Assembly (NCBI GenBank): GCA_963971575.1
Contig: OZ020616.1
Location: 53,861,201-53,925,200 of the forward strand
Direction: 5' to 3'
Length of the DNA: 64,000 nucleotides
Origin: Liopterus haemorrhoidalis
Taxonomy: Eukaryota; Arthropoda; Insecta; Coleoptera; Dytiscidae
Position numbers and translations under genes: made by a program. Shown here one piece after another: positions 1 to 11,559 of the stretch; within the stretch, counting starts at the first letter, position 1, and each line of letters starts with the position of its first letter. Below the pieces are notes generated by a model. It searched no databases. It was not told the origin of the DNA and saw nothing but the letters and a program-made list of their open reading frames with translations.

Positions 1-215
1 CTATATAGAGTGTTAGGTAAATGTCCGGCACAATTCAAAAGACAGCATGGTGACGTAGAATGCAATCGATTTTTCCTTTGCCAATTTTCTCTAAAATGTG
101 AATTTCGTCCAAAAATAAACAAACAAAAAGATGCCCCAAATTTTGAAAACCACTGACTTCTTTTTATTTTTAATATTACTCCAGAAGTTGTGTAGTTGCC
201 ATAGAGAAAAAAGTA

Positions 216-1121
216 CAAGGTGTCTCAAAAGAAATTTTATATTTAGTGGATCGATTAAAAAAAAAGTAAGCCGTATATAGAATAAATGTTTATTAATTAT
301 TAAAATACACTTTTTGGGGATTTATTTCTTAAAAATAATATCGTCTAAATGTAGACCCTCGCGTTCTCGGCACTCATTTAATCGAACAGTAAAATTACTT
401 ATGACGTCTCGGCAGGTGGACTCAGGGATGGCTGTCATTTCGTGACGGATATTTTCTTTCAAATGCGCCAGTGAAGTCGGTTTATTGGCGTAAACTTTAG
501 ATTTAAGATAACCCCATAGGAAAAAGTCCATAGGGGTTAAATCTGGACTGCGTGGAAGCCAATTTATGTCACCTCTCCGGGAGATCAATTTTATTGAGAA
601 TTAAGCCTCTGACTGGCATCTTGGGGCTTTAATTCTTGCACCAATTGAATTTTGTAGGGGTGCAGCTTTAGGTCTTTGTGCATAATGCGATGTAATGATG
701 ATCTATGCACATTTAAAGCACTTGCGCGCTTCCGAATTGAAAGGTTCGGGTCGTCACGAACAGACTGATTAACATTCTCCACGTTTTCTACCGTTCTTGA
801 TGACCTAGGTCGCCCGGATTTTAATTTATCTAGCGTTGTACCAGTTTCTTCAAACTTTTTAACCTGTCGAATGAGAGGAATGCTTGGCGCATCATTTAAG
901 TGGCGAAAACCTCGAATACTGCAGAATTTGCTACAGTCGCCGAATCACCGTTTTTGTAAAACTCTCGCACGCAGAACGGGCGGTCTGCTCCCGAGAAACG
1001 CTCCATAGTGACTGAATTCCCAAGAGCCAGGCTACCGATTGACATAACCCCCGCGCCCCTCGGATACGTTGCGTTCACGCAGTAAGCTAAATAAATATAA
1101 AATTTCTTTTGAGACACCTTG
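216..1121 (-). mobile_element. DD41D Tc1/mariner element, family 1, internally deleted copy
   Basis: Ends carry the inverted repeat caaggtgtctcaaaagaaa (left at 216, inverted copy ending at 1121), the same as the full-length relative at 21089-22398. A TA precedes the left end; the right flank reads AT, so the target duplication is not preserved. Minus-strand coding remnants are the N-terminal helix-turn-helix part (about 1048-602) and the C-terminal catalytic part with SPDLTPMDFF (588-322). About 400 bp between them, including the first two catalytic aspartates, is missing, with the junction near 588-600. An 8-bp deletion near 925-935 also shifts the frame. It is a dead, nonautonomous copy that could only have moved with transposase from elsewhere. 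Confidence 0.88.
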
Positions 1122-1199
1122 ATTTATGTGCATATACTTAAATACTGTATTTAAATACATTGTTAAGGTAATTGTAGTTGTACTTTTTTTTGAAAAAGT

Positions 1200-2000
1200 A
1201 GTTATGTATTCACAAGGCCCAAAGGGCCCCAGAACATATTATGAAATGACCCCAAAACAATTTTTTTTTTTAATTTTAAATTTTTTATTTTTTTGAAATT
1301 AAAAAAATCCTAACTTAAGAACAATAAAATATAAGAACCTGCGGTTTAAATTTTTGGAATCTACAGAGTTTTGTCTACTGTGTATAAAAAATAGGGTCTT
1401 CCTTCGTTAACGCCTTTTTTGTCCGTGTAGTTTTGAAAATTTTGTAAATATTTAATTTTCGAAAGACCGTATCTCAAAATCTACACGAGATAGAGACCTG
1501 TGGTTGGAATTTTTGAAATCTTGAGGTCCTAAAGAGCCTTAGGATGAGTTTTGAAACCACTCCTAAAAAAAAAAAATCGAAATTTTTATTTGCCTTTTTT
1601 TGGAAAATTAAAAAAATTCTTAAGAACAATAAAATATAGGGCCCTGCGGTTTGAATTTTTTAAATCTAAAGATCTTTATCTATCTAGACAGAAAATAGGG
1701 TCTTTCTTAGTTAACGCCTTTTTGATTCTTGTCATTTTGAAAATTTGTAAATATTTCATTTTCAAAATCTACATGAGATAGAGACCTGCGGTTGAAGTTT
1801 TTTAAATCCTGAGGTCTTAAAGAACCTTATGACTAGTTTAGAAGCCACTCAAAAAAAAAAAGATCGAAATTTTTATTTGTCAATTATTTTTTTTTTTGGA
1901 AACTTAAAAAAATCCTTATTTGAGAACAATAAAATATAAAAATCAGCGGTCTGAATTTTTTAATATCTGTATATAGTTTAGTCTACAAAATGGAGCCTAA
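1200..2000. repeat. AT-rich tandem repeat, ~300-bp unit, about 2.5 copies
   Basis: The block aagaacaataaaatata followed by a ctgcggtttgaattt-like stretch recurs near 1315, 1622 and 1923, giving spacings of about 300 bp. Each unit continues with agagacctgyggttgra-type sequence. Units are clearly diverged. No coding potential. A related, inverted set of motifs lies at 28430-29060. Confidence 0.6.
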
Positions 2001-2410
2001 ATTACCCAACTTTTACAATAAATACGAATCGTCCAACAAAACCTTTGAAAATGATTTTAATAAACTATAACTTTTTCTTCCTGATTTAATCAAAATGTGC
2101 ATACTCATGTATTTTGAGTCGTAGATCTCAAAAATAATCTCCCTTACAAGCTACGGTTTACTGTTTTTCCATAAATTCAAAAATAAAAATAAAAACGAGA
2201 AAATGACTTTATTTCAAAAAATACATATTAAAGAGCCTTTTATATATATTTTTAGACTCCACACAAATTGGTCTATATACAAATTTAAAAAAAAAATGTA
2301 TAATTTGCGCGAAAAAATAACCTAGAACGAAGATAGTCACTCATTAGGTATTGAGAAGTGACAGCCTCGAATACACTTACTGGTGGCTAAATTATTGTTC
2401 TAAATACAGT

Positions 2411-2653
2411 AGCCAACGGAGTAACCGAGCTCGTTAATTCGTGTAGTTTGGACTGGTGTAAACAGTCTGAATTGTGACGTTGCTGGTTCGATTCTCCATT
2501 GTTGATATTATTCGGGCGAGAATAATATGTTTACATCACTTCCATTTTCACAGTACTTCACCTCTTATCCAGGTGTAGGAGCTTGCCCCTAACATCGGCG
2601 ATTAGCCTCGTTGCAGAAATAGGCAGATGCAAAATAAATAAAATAATAATAAA
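2411..2653 (+). mobile_element. tRNA-Ser/Leu-derived SINE, copy 1
   Basis: Head resembles a class II tRNA (Ser/Leu type): agccaacggagtaaccgag at the A-box position and ggttcgattct at the B-box position, roughly 60 bp apart, as expected for a tRNA with a long variable arm. The body contains tattattcgggcgagaata and tccaggtgtaggagct, then gcgattagcctcg, and the 3' end is an AAATA-type tail. Two further copies (4124-4361 plus, 39717-39956 minus) share the whole layout. Pol III transcription is inferred from the boxes. No clear target duplication was found for this copy. Confidence 0.78.
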
Positions 2654-2659
2654 TTCTGC

Positions 2660-3470
2660 AGTACAATTTGAACTTATTACGTATACTTAAGTGTTGATTT
2701 TTTTTTACAATTATAGACAGAAGTTGTGGAACACTGTAAGAACCGAACAAATTGTAGTGTTTTTGGCTGTCATTCAATAAGAGGCATTTTAGTTTTTTTT
2801 TCTTTTCCTAAAAAAATGGAGGGAAAGTTATTATACAGTGCAAAGGAGGAAGGCGTGGGAATATGTTTTGCTGTTCAATCCTCTTAAGCTTAATATAATC
2901 TTAATACCAAAATTTTAATTAAAATTTGTCAATTTTCAATTTAAAGTTTTTGTGTTACACGTGTAATAATACAAAAGCTAACAAAGATTTATATAAAACA
3001 ACCATGTTTTTGTTTCATCCAAAAACTCTGTTAACATCCATACCTCGATAATCTATATTTTACTCCGGGGATTATCCGGAAGTTTACCGGATATTTCCTT
3101 CTTTTTCACGTATGACAATCAATCTTGGGCAGGGTGTTTGCAGCTCGTAAAGTGGTCTGTTTTAACATCGTGATTACATTCTACATAGCCTAATGCATCT
3201 TTCTGCACTTAAAACCAAGTGTAGATGACGTTTGTAAATCATAAAAGTCGCTAATAATTTCCGTTAGGGTTTTAAAATGCTAATGACTTTGTTACAAGCA
3301 ACGCTATTATGGAATATTGTGGAAAATGTGTTAAAAATATATAAGAATAAGGGTAGAATGCAAATATATTTTAGGGTATGTTTATATTTTCTTGAAATTA
3401 AGAAAATGTTTATTTTGTTATAAAATTACCAAAGGCTTCTGCGTATTCTATTATATTGTTTCGTGGTTAC
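2660..3470. other. AT-rich intergenic sequence, nothing recognised
   Basis: No convincing ORF, repeat or structural RNA was seen here. Confidence 0.4.
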
Positions 3471-3479
3471 AATAAAATA

Positions 3480-4060
3480 TAATAAAGATTTCGTTGAGGT
3501 TTTAAATCTTTATTAAATTACTTAAATATTGGACTTATACACTAATTAATAGACAACAGTAACAGTCAGACAATAAATATCACTAGTCATTAAATTTATA
3601 TCATAGGTAATCCATAGTTAACGGTTCTAGGTATATCCTCATGTAGTCCAGACTAGTCCAGGTATACGATTAACGAAATCACTGTCACTGTACTGAATTC
3701 CACTAACACAGCATCTCCACTTGATTTCAGCCACGTGTCTAACTCTACGCTGATGTTAAATGAATTAAAATGACTTATTGATGATCTTGATTGTCGAGCT
3801 GAACTGAAACAACCGCTTGAATAAGACTTACTGGACTAATTGTTCTTACTTACTCTGAGCTTCACTATCTGACTAATACTACTCCTTCCGTCGCAGTGCG
3901 TGTGTCTTATAAAACGTTCCATAGATTTCTAGAGCTTTCCGGTAACTCAATGTTCGCTGTCCGTTTCAAGGCCACTGTATTCTTTGGCAGAGCTGTGTTC
4001 GTAAAAATATCTTCTACTAATGACTAGTAATTTCCTTCCTATTTATCTGGTTATTTTGTT
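3480..4060 (-). mobile_element. LTR-like block, copy 1
   Basis: Read on the minus strand this block has a TATAAG box (about 3906-3914), a long transcribed-type stretch and an AATAAAG polyadenylation-type signal (3508-3514). A near relative lies at 11098-11545 and a partial third at 11560-11850; all three keep the TATA position and the flanking gtccgtttcaagg motif. This order suggests a solo LTR. No TG...CA ends or target duplication could be fixed, so the LTR assignment is an inference; another promoter-bearing dispersed repeat is possible. Confidence 0.45.
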
Positions 4061-4123
4061 AAGAAGGAAAACTAGTTTTGTGCCCATCTCTTGGGTTGTC
4101 GTTCAGGGGTTCTGCTCCCACGT

Positions 4124-4361
4124 CAGCCAACGGAGTGGCCAGGTCGTTATATCGCGCAATTATTGTTGGTAAAAACAGTCTGAAATGTGAGGTTTCTAGT
4201 TCTAGTCCTCGTTGGTGATATTATTCAGGCGAGAATAATATGTTAACACTACTCTCATTTCACAATCATTCACCCTTCATCCAGGTGTAGGAGCTCACCT
4301 CCTGGCATCGGCGATTAGCCTCGTCGCAGAAATAGGCCGATGTAATATAAATAAATAATTT
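4124..4361 (+). mobile_element. tRNA-Ser/Leu-derived SINE, copy 2
   Basis: Same structure as 2411-2653: agccaacggagtggcc head, a mutated B-box region (tagttctagtcctc), the tattattcaggcgagaata core, gcgattagcctcgtcgc and an ataaataaat tail. It carries more B-box mutations than the copy at 39717-39956 and is probably transcriptionally dead. Confidence 0.78.
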
Positions 4362-4369
4362 AAAACTCT

Positions 4370-5595
4370 CACAGTAGGTCGCCCATTTTTACGAATGTGT
4401 GCCAGTCTTCCGTCTCTAATTTTCTCTACATGTTCTTTCCATTATTTCTTTCTTATCTTCATCCAGTTTTCTGTGTTTTCGATACCACATGATCCGTTTA
4501 TGGACATGGAAATATTTTTCTCTCCCTACCAAATTTTATTCTTGCGGCGGGCTTACGTCAAATAAAAGACAAATGTGTCCCTTCAAAACGTGATTTTTTA
4601 GTACTTATTGGGGGTTTAGTCTTTCCAGCCAAGACCTCTCCCCTTGGCTGGACAAAAATATATGCATCCTATACAAAAAAAAAAAATATATATAGAGCAT
4701 ACGGAAGTTATTGGAGCAATGGAACAAGTGTATTTTAAAGAGAGGGGAGGATTGTTACTTCGAATAGTACTTCCTCGTTATATACGAGATATTTTTTTTT
4801 TCATCCGTGGTTTCACTTATCCGCCTTTGACATCTCGTGATAAAAAACTCATATTAATATCATTTAAAGTATCATCTTCTATTCTATCTATCCTAACCTT
4901 TGTAGCTGTGCGCCAAAATTGTTAACTAACTAACCAACTTACACGTGTGTTATGCATTGTTTAGCCGGCAGGGTTCAACTAAGTTTCGTATATTTTATGC
5001 ACTTTATGTTTCTGAATGAAATGTAGACTTTATTATAATGTTTTTTGTTGTCCTAATATTCTTAAATAATTTATGTGAGATTACTCTTAAGGGTGTTCTA
5101 AAATTGTCTGGGTAAAATACTTTATTACCCCAACGAGTACGAGGATAGAATAGGCAAATTTAACCTTGTGGCTAATTTCTAAACAATTTAATTACATTTA
5201 AAATGCCTAGAATGTTAAATCCTTAGTGAGTTGTGCGTGACCGCAATAACATTGTTACGCGTATCACAGTTTTAATAATACATGTATAAATTATTTAAAT
5301 CCAGGATAATTACTAGTTTACGATACTACTGTAACAAACAAACAATATATAAAAATTTAAATAGAACTGATGGTGCAACTCTGGGCATAGAGTAATCTAT
5401 GCCCCTATATAGAGTAAATCTGTAAATGCAAGTGTTATAGGTTTACAGATAGGCCGAAGAGGGACATCAAGATTGAGTCTGGGCACCGTAAAACAAATAT
5501 TCGTCCCTCCCTTTAAAAACGTATATAACGGATCCGATGAAAGGTAAAAAACTGCGTGTGTATTATTTTCATCATAAATATTAAACTTAACGTAA
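4370..5595. other. Intergenic, no gene recognised
   Basis: AT-rich with weak ORFs only. The minus strand of about 4390-4520 has two short basic, charged open stretches that faintly resemble LINE tail coding sequence, too weak to call. Confidence 0.35.
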
Positions 5596-5601
5596 TTAAA
5601 A

Positions 5602-5775
5602 TAGGTTAGATAAAATGTAGAGTTTAACTCAACAGCTCTTAATAGCTTCCTAAGAATCATTGCAACCAGTCAGCGGACCTGGGAGAAGGTTCATATCCGA
5701 AAACCGCTAGCAGATTTTGAACTCATTAAGTGGGAGAACTTGAGTATGAGGGATGTACAAAGTAAGTACAAATGA
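5602..5775 (+). repeat. Dispersed LTR-leader repeat, copy 1
   Basis: About 170 bp beginning taggttagataaaatg and containing gcaaccagtcagcg and gaactcattaag. It is shared with 7770-7910 and 59465-59627. In those places it lies a few hundred bases downstream of LTR-like sequence, so it is probably the leader or gag start of one LTR retrotransposon family. Here no LTR lies upstream. Confidence 0.55.
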
Positions 5776-5796
5776 AGTATTTCAATATTAATTGAT

Positions 5797-6040
5797 TGAC
5801 GCAACAGCCCGAGGTGAGCATAGTACTCCAGGTTTCATAACAATATTTTCAATCTATGTGCATTCTATAACCGTGCAGTTTATAGCCGGTTGCAAACGGC
5901 TAAGCAGAACTTGTCATTTATAAAAATATTTTTTACATAAATTATTTGCCACAAGCAGGAATTAAACTCACGTCCATATACTTGCTTAGTGGTCTAACAG
6001 CGAGTACAAAAGGTTTAACACTTGCGACCATAGGCTTGCC
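5797..6040 (-). mobile_element. SINE-like repeat with tRNA-like head (DR1), copy 1
   Basis: On the minus strand: a tRNA-like head (gtcgcaagtgttaaacc, then gaccactaagcaag, then a B-box-like gagtttaattcctgc), a middle, and a conserved tail with ctgcttagccgtttgcaacc and cctggagtac. Two other copies are at 23770-24945 and 41785-42625. This copy is the simplest: it lacks the internal tandem array of the second and the nested insertion of the third. Class is uncertain; a tRNA-derived SINE fits best. Confidence 0.5.
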
Positions 6041-6059
6041 TCGTGTAATTCACTTTGAA

Positions 6060-7290
6060 AATAAACTATTAGGAAATTTTACTTTAAAAGTTTGCACCTT
6101 TGATATCACCTGTCGTGTTGGTATTACAAAAATGTCATATTATTAATATGTAACCTAATTTGACATGCGTCATGTTGAAAAATATCTTAATTATAATGAT
6201 TATAACGAAAAGTTCCTTGAAATCTCTCGACGCCCTGACGTCGATTCTGAGCGATCAATTGCATGCCCCTTTGCTACAGATTTAAAACTAATTGAAATTA
6301 CAATTTCATATTGCTCTTATCTAACCACACTTTTTGACGTTTTAGCTATTTTCCTTTTTTCAGTTGTTGTTCCAACTGTCTCGCTTATTTTGAATGTACT
6401 TCGACATTCAAATTGCTGTCTGATGGCCACAAATAGAATCATGACATAAAATACATATTTTTTAAATCGTCAACCCATAAAATCGTGGAAAAAAAACGAT
6501 GAAAATAAAAAAGGGTGGTTGCGCTTTAAAAAATCTATCCCTAAATGGTAGAGAAAATCGAAAAGGATAGATTGTGTTCATTTTATCCTTAGAGAGACTT
6601 TCTCTGTCTACATTTTACTAATTTACGGACGGCTTATAAATTTATACATTCGTTAAGAATTGACCAATGTCCGTAAAGTCACTGTAAACCTTACAGATGA
6701 CTAACAGTTTTGCTAAAGGTTGCACAGAATTGAATCATACAAAAATTTTAACTTTAAGTTCACAACACTTTATGTTATTTGAGTTTATTGTATTGAAATG
6801 TATTGAACCAAACATCCGGAACATTGGTGGTATAGAAAGTACTTGAAAGTTTGTATTTCCAATACGAACTCACCTGCACTTAGTTTACCTTGTTTACTGT
6901 TCTACAAAACTTCAACAAAATACAAGCTGGGTTATAAGCTGAATATATGTTTCATTTCTTTCCAGTTCAACAGCATACTTAAGACGCAGGCTATTTATTA
7001 GTTTTAATTGGTGTACCAGTTAAATACTGTAGAAAAAACGGCTGTATCATCCTCATAATTAGCAACATCTACGCTCCAACAGTCTGTTCTATAAGGCAGG
7101 TAATTTTGGAAATGTTTCAAAAATAAAATTTTATAAATAATTTCAATATAATTATTCGATTAGAGTAACATATTAAAAAACATTAAATGATAAAAAATAA
7201 TATATTTCTTAGAAAGGGACACTTAAATGCATACATATTTAATAGTGTAAATTGAGCCAGATGTAAACTTAACATGCAAAGGGCATCGTA
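6060..7290. other. Intergenic, nothing recognised
   Basis: ORFs up to 94 codons occur (for example 6165-6449), but they match no family I recognise and codon use is not distinctive. Confidence 0.35.
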
Positions 7291-7294
7291 AATT

Positions 7295-7577
7295 CTATAG
7301 CAGTTCACAAAAATGTCAAATAAATATTAGATATATTTGAACCAAATGCGCATAAATAACAATTAATCTTTGGCTTTAAAAAAAACATTGTAACAAGCAC
7401 CATCAAATCCCTTACCGTTGCCAGAGCAATCGATAGTGTAAAAACAATTTGACAGATAGTAAATAACAGAATTGTAAAACTATATATTATAAAAGTGTTC
7501 CTTATTATTTCTATTTTTTTTATGATACAGTGTTATTTGCAATATTTGTTTTATTTGTAACAGATTTGTTAAAATTC
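7295..7577 (+). mobile_element. Degenerate LTR next to a primer-binding site
   Basis: The segment from acaaaaatgtcaaataa through aaataacaattaatc resembles 58549-58640 and 58990-59070. It ends immediately before a tRNA-Lys-type primer-binding site at 7578, and the leader repeat follows at 7770. LTR, PBS and leader in this order support the 5' end of an LTR retrotransposon. LTR start is not resolved. No gag or pol follows, so this is a truncated relic. Confidence 0.5.
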
Positions 7578-7594
7578 TGGCGCCCAACGTGGGG
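7578..7594 (+). promoter_or_regulatory. Retrotransposon primer-binding site (tRNA-Lys type)
   Basis: TGGCGCCCAACGTGGGG is complementary to the 3' end of tRNA-Lys(CUU) including the CCA. The tRNA match is from memory of arthropod tRNA-Lys and should be confirmed by alignment. Confidence 0.65.
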
Positions 7595-7769
7595 ACCATA
7601 TTATAACACTTATCTGAATTATTACCAATAAATTGTAATATGAGTTTTAAGATAATTTAAAATGGGTAGTACAAAAGGATGACATTGAGCAATGTAAGCC
7701 TCTCAAGGTAGTAAAATTTTGTTATAGTGAAAATTTTAAACCATGTAAATTGTAATCCGTAACGAATAA

Positions 7770-7910
7770 AGTAGGTTAGATAAAATGTTGAGTTTAATTT
7801 AACTGCCCTTAATACCTTTCTAAGAATTATTGCAACCAGTCAGCGAACAAGGAGAAGTTCATACCTAAAACCGCTCGCAGAATGCGAACTCATTAAGCAA
7901 ATGTCTCATT
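7770..7910 (+). repeat. Dispersed LTR-leader repeat, copy 2
   Basis: Homologous to 5602-5775 and 59465-59627. It lies about 190 bp downstream of the primer-binding site, the evidence that this repeat is an LTR-element leader. The short ORF open in the 59.5-kb copy is stopped at its sixth codon here. Confidence 0.55.
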
Positions 7911-8355
7911 AACGAAATGAAGTATTTCAATAATATATTCAAAATTAATCAGCCAACATTTTTTGGTTTTGCCTTCCTATAAATAAATACTCAAAACAGC
8001 TCTCAGCCTTGCTCCTTGTGTGAAATAGTTTTTCTGCCAGTCGGCTTAATGCGAATGTTTCTGCCATGTGTAATGTGTATTTTATGACAAAATTTCTCCA
8101 GTTGGACAGAATATCCGACAGAAAATTTAATAAGCATTGGTATATGCTACCTAAAAAGACACAGCGAAGGAAGATTAAAAAAGAAGACTCGTAAGTAGGC
8201 TCATAGAAAAGTCAGAAACGTTGGAGAGATTAACTGACAAAATATCAGCAAAACTGGGCACAAGGCTACTGTAATTAGAGCCCAGTTTATTTTACGATAT
8301 ACATTGTACGACGAGAGTCCTGCCTCAGCGATGCCCGAATCTATTAACGTGTAAT

Positions 8356-8585
8356 ATACTTAGCCGGCTCTTTCTTACACCCGGTCAGTTGTCGGTCGTT
8401 CGCTCGTAGGTAGAACGTCGCTTAACCCGGTCAGTTGTCGGTCGTTCGCTTGTAGGTAGACGTCGCTTAGAGCCGGCTTTTTCTTAGACCGGGTCAGTTG
8501 TCGGTCTTTCGCTCGTAGGTAGAACGTCGCTTAACCCGGTCAGTTGTCGGTCGTTCGCTCGTAGGTAGAACGTCGCTTAGCCCCG
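8356..8585. repeat. GC-rich tandem repeat, ~46-bp unit in ~112-bp dimers
   Basis: Four copies of a unit containing cggtcagttgtcggtcgttc and cgtaggtagaacgtcgctta begin near 8380, 8428, 8492 and 8538. Pairs of units are each preceded by a spacer like tagccggctctttctta, giving two ~112-bp dimers. The GC content stands out against the AT-rich surroundings. The gagccggct motif recurs at 8943-9020, so the array and that region may belong to one element. Confidence 0.75.
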
Positions 8586-8899
8586 GTTCTTATCTAACAT
8601 TTTTGAAACAAACAATTCACTTTATGTAGCTACTGTATTTTAAACCAGATGTGTTAAGTTTATGGCGATGTTTATTGCCCTTATAAATCAGACATCTGGG
8701 ATTTGGGCAATATTTTTAATATTTTTATATAGTATGGTTGTAAGAAAATACAGACTAAGCCTATTAGTTTCAAATAAACTGCCCTACAAATTGATGACAA
8801 TAAATAATACACTTTATGATAATACATTACACGCAGAGTTCTCGCGAAGTTCAACATGACATCGATCCAGATCCGGATCACTCCGGTCACTGCTCACAA

Positions 8900-9047
8900 T
8901 CGCCCGACCACTCGTATCCTTGACACTTGAAACTATACAGTGAGCCGTGAGCCGGCTCATTTCAATTTGGTGAACCGTGTCACTTCGGTCAGTGTACTGA
9001 GTCGGCTCAGTGAGCCGGTTCGTTCATGAACAACCCATCTCTAGTAT
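8900..9047 (-). other. GC-rich, palindrome-rich element terminus, possibly hAT-like
   Basis: Contains gtgagccggctcat and repeated gagccgg palindromes, and its right edge read on the minus strand starts tagagatgggttgttcatg. This resembles the start of some hAT-type nonautonomous elements. No matching opposite end or 8-bp duplication was found, so class is unproven. Confidence 0.3.
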
Positions 9048-9049
9048 GG

Positions 9050-9950
9050 TTGCAGCCACTACATTATAACTAGACGCCTGCTTTCAAATAATACGAAACT
9101 AGTGTTGTTTTGTTCTTTGTTCCTCAAAAACTAAAATATGTTTTTGTAAGCCGTTGCTTTCAAGCTACCAACTTTGTTGCATAGCTTATTTTTCAAGCCC
9201 AAAAAAAAAAAACAATATGCGAGGTAATTATGTTATAAAAAAATGTAAATAAGGGCTTAAATATAAAGGAAAAAATCCATTACACCCTCTCCAGATACTA
9301 ATTCGAGGTAATAACATCATTTATTAACCATCTCCACCATGGGATAAAAGCTGTAAACGGAAATTAAATTAAAAGCACGGAAAAATAAACAGACACAACA
9401 TACTATAGTTTTTTTCCCAGTGCTGACTTTTGTAGTAATAAAACAAAGGTGCAGTGTACTGTACCGTTACGGACTAAAGTTTACTTCTCCGAGGCTCTTA
9501 ATAGTGTTTTAATGAACGCTTTTGTCCGGCATCTGGTCACTCTAGTGACATTAGCAAAAGTTGCCACAACCCAACAACGAATGATAAATTAAACAAAAAA
9601 ACATAATTGATGTATTGAATAAAAGTTGTTGACTAAGCAATATCGTGCTTTACTTTTACAAAGTCGAATAAGTGAAATGTAAAAACATCTTTTAGTAAAA
9701 TCTTTTTCATATTCCTACTAAAATGAATGGGTGTAAAAAAAATCTAAAAAAACGTTTTAATGGTGGTTTTTCTATAAGTGTTGACTTCTATCTCAAAGAT
9801 ATATTTCACTGCTTTTCCTTCTCCTAAATGTAGAGTTTGTCATTATGTTTTTACTTTATGTTCATGGGATCATAACAGTTTTAATCCAAAGGAAAATTAA
9901 CGACATACTGCTTAAAGTAACAAAGATAATATTGTTACATGGTTACAACA
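9050..9950. other. Intergenic, nothing recognised
   Basis: AT-rich sequence without a defensible ORF or repeat. Confidence 0.35.
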
Positions 9951-9955
9951 AAATA

Positions 9956-10756
9956 CAAGGTGTCTCAAAAGAAATTTTCTATTTATTTAGCTTACTGCGT
10001 GAACGCAACGTATCCGAGGGGCGCGGGCGTTATGTCAATTGGTAGCCTGGCTCTTGGGAATTCAGTCGCTGTGGAGCGTTTCTCGGGAGCAGACCTCACG
10101 TTATGCGTGCGAGAGTTTTACAAAAACGGTGATTCGGCGACTGTAGCGCGTAGAAAATTCTGCAGTATTCGAGGTTTTCGCCACTTAAATGATGCGCCAA
10201 GCATTCCTCTCATTCGACATTGGGTTAAAAAGTTTGAAGAGACTGGTACAACGCTGGATAAATCAAAATCCGGGTGACCTAGGTCATCAAGAACGGTAGA
10301 AAACGTGGAGAATGTTAATCAGTCTGTTCGTGGGGGCGTGCAGTTACAGTGAATTCAGAGCGTTATGTGGAGATGTTAGACAACTTCTTGGTACATGAAC
10401 TGCAAAACTTTCCTGGCTATAACCAAAGAACATGGTTCCAACAGGACGGAGCAACTTCACACACGTCCAATATGTCTCTGCCACGTGTTCGTGAAATTTT
10501 CTCAGGCAAATTGATCTCCCGGAGAGGTGACATAAATTGGCCTCCACGCAGTCCAGATTTAACCCCTATGGACTTTTTCCTATGGGGTTATCTTAAATCT
10601 AAAGTTTATGCCAATAAACCGACTTCACTGACGCATTTGAAAGAAAATATCCGTCACGAAATGGCAGCCATCCCTGAGTCCACCTGCCGAGACGTCATAA
10701 GTAATTTTACTGTTCGATTAAATGAGTGCCGAGAACGCGAGGGTCTACATTTAGAC
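9956..10756 (+). mobile_element. DD41D element, family 1, deleted and 3'-truncated copy
   Basis: Begins with the family TIR caaggtgtctcaaaagaaa after a TA. The N-terminal coding part runs to the GRPR-equivalent region, where CGA has become a TGA stop (near 10276). About 400 bp is then missing: the sequence jumps near 10330 from NQSVR to the part just before NSERYVEML. The C-terminal part (10349-10756) keeps QQDGATSHTS and SPDLTPMDFF, the second and third catalytic aspartates. The normal C-terminus and 3' TIR are replaced by AT-rich sequence. The deletion differs from that in 216-1121, so the two arose independently. Confidence 0.85.
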
Positions 10757-10854
10757 TTGTATAAAACGAAATTTAAAAAATTAAAAAAAATAAAATAAGG
10801 TACACTATGGATAATGTAAATACTGTTTTTAATCTAACTTCTTAGTTCTTCCTA

Positions 10855-11092
10855 AAGTGCTCCCTTCTTTCTTCGTATTCTCATTTCAGCTTCCCTATCC
10901 GATCTCCTTCCTTCTTGCCTCCAGTTCTCTCGCCCATCTTTCTCCCTTACATTCCTCACTCATCATTTCTCTGTTCTTCTTCCAGTGTCCCTCTCTTTCC
11001 TCCTATTCTCCTTCCGGCTTCGCTCTCCTATCTCCTTTCTTGCCTCCAGTCCTCTCGTCCATCTTTCTCTCTTGCCTTTCTCACTTTCTTAT
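10855..11092. repeat. Polypyrimidine tract with ~126-bp duplication
   Basis: Nearly all C and T on the plus strand. Segments around tcttgcctccagttctctcg (near 10913) and its variant (near 11039) show one tandem duplication. Apparent ORFs here are low-complexity Ser/Pro/Leu products of the tract. Confidence 0.6.
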
Positions 11093-11097
11093 GCACT

Positions 11098-11545
11098 AAT
11101 TAACAATAATAACACTTACAATAAATACCACTAGTCATCACACTTATATCCCACTCAATCCACAGTTAACTGTTTCAGGTATATCATCATGTAGTCCAGA
11201 TTAGTCGAGGTATTCGATTAACTAATTCAGTTATCTTACTGAATTCCACTCAGTACTTCACTTGAGTTCAAGCACTTGTTTAGCTACTCTGAAGATGAAT
11301 GCATAGAACTGATTTATTGACGACCTTGACTGTCCCGCTGAACTGACTCATCTGCTTGGATAAGGCTACCCAATTGTTCTGAATGTCTCGCTGAACTTCA
11401 TTGTTTGAATGGTCTCACATCTTATATAGAGGACTAAACGTTCCATAGATTTTTAGAACTTGCGGATAACTCAATGTTCAAACTTCGCTGTCCGTTTCAA
11501 GGTCACTGTATTCTTACAGGGCTGTATTCATAACAATATCTCCGT
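11098..11545 (-). mobile_element. LTR-like block, copy 2
   Basis: Homologous through most of its length to 3540-4020: caggtatatcatcatgtagt, the gaccttgactgtc region and the tail gtccgtttcaaggtcactg. On the minus strand it has TATATAAG near 11416-11424. The terminal polyadenylation part of copy 1 is missing. Class is inferred as for copy 1. Confidence 0.45.
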
Positions 11546-11559
11546 ATCTCAATATCTCT

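Noticed and set aside
8720..9060. Direct repeat agtatggttg at 8728 and 9044 as a target duplication
   Set aside because: No element ends start beside the left copy; the length does not fit hAT and the match is probably chance.
10857..11103. Two overlapping 62-80-codon ORFs rich in Ser, Pro and Leu
   Set aside because: They are translations of a duplicated polypyrimidine tract, not a gene.
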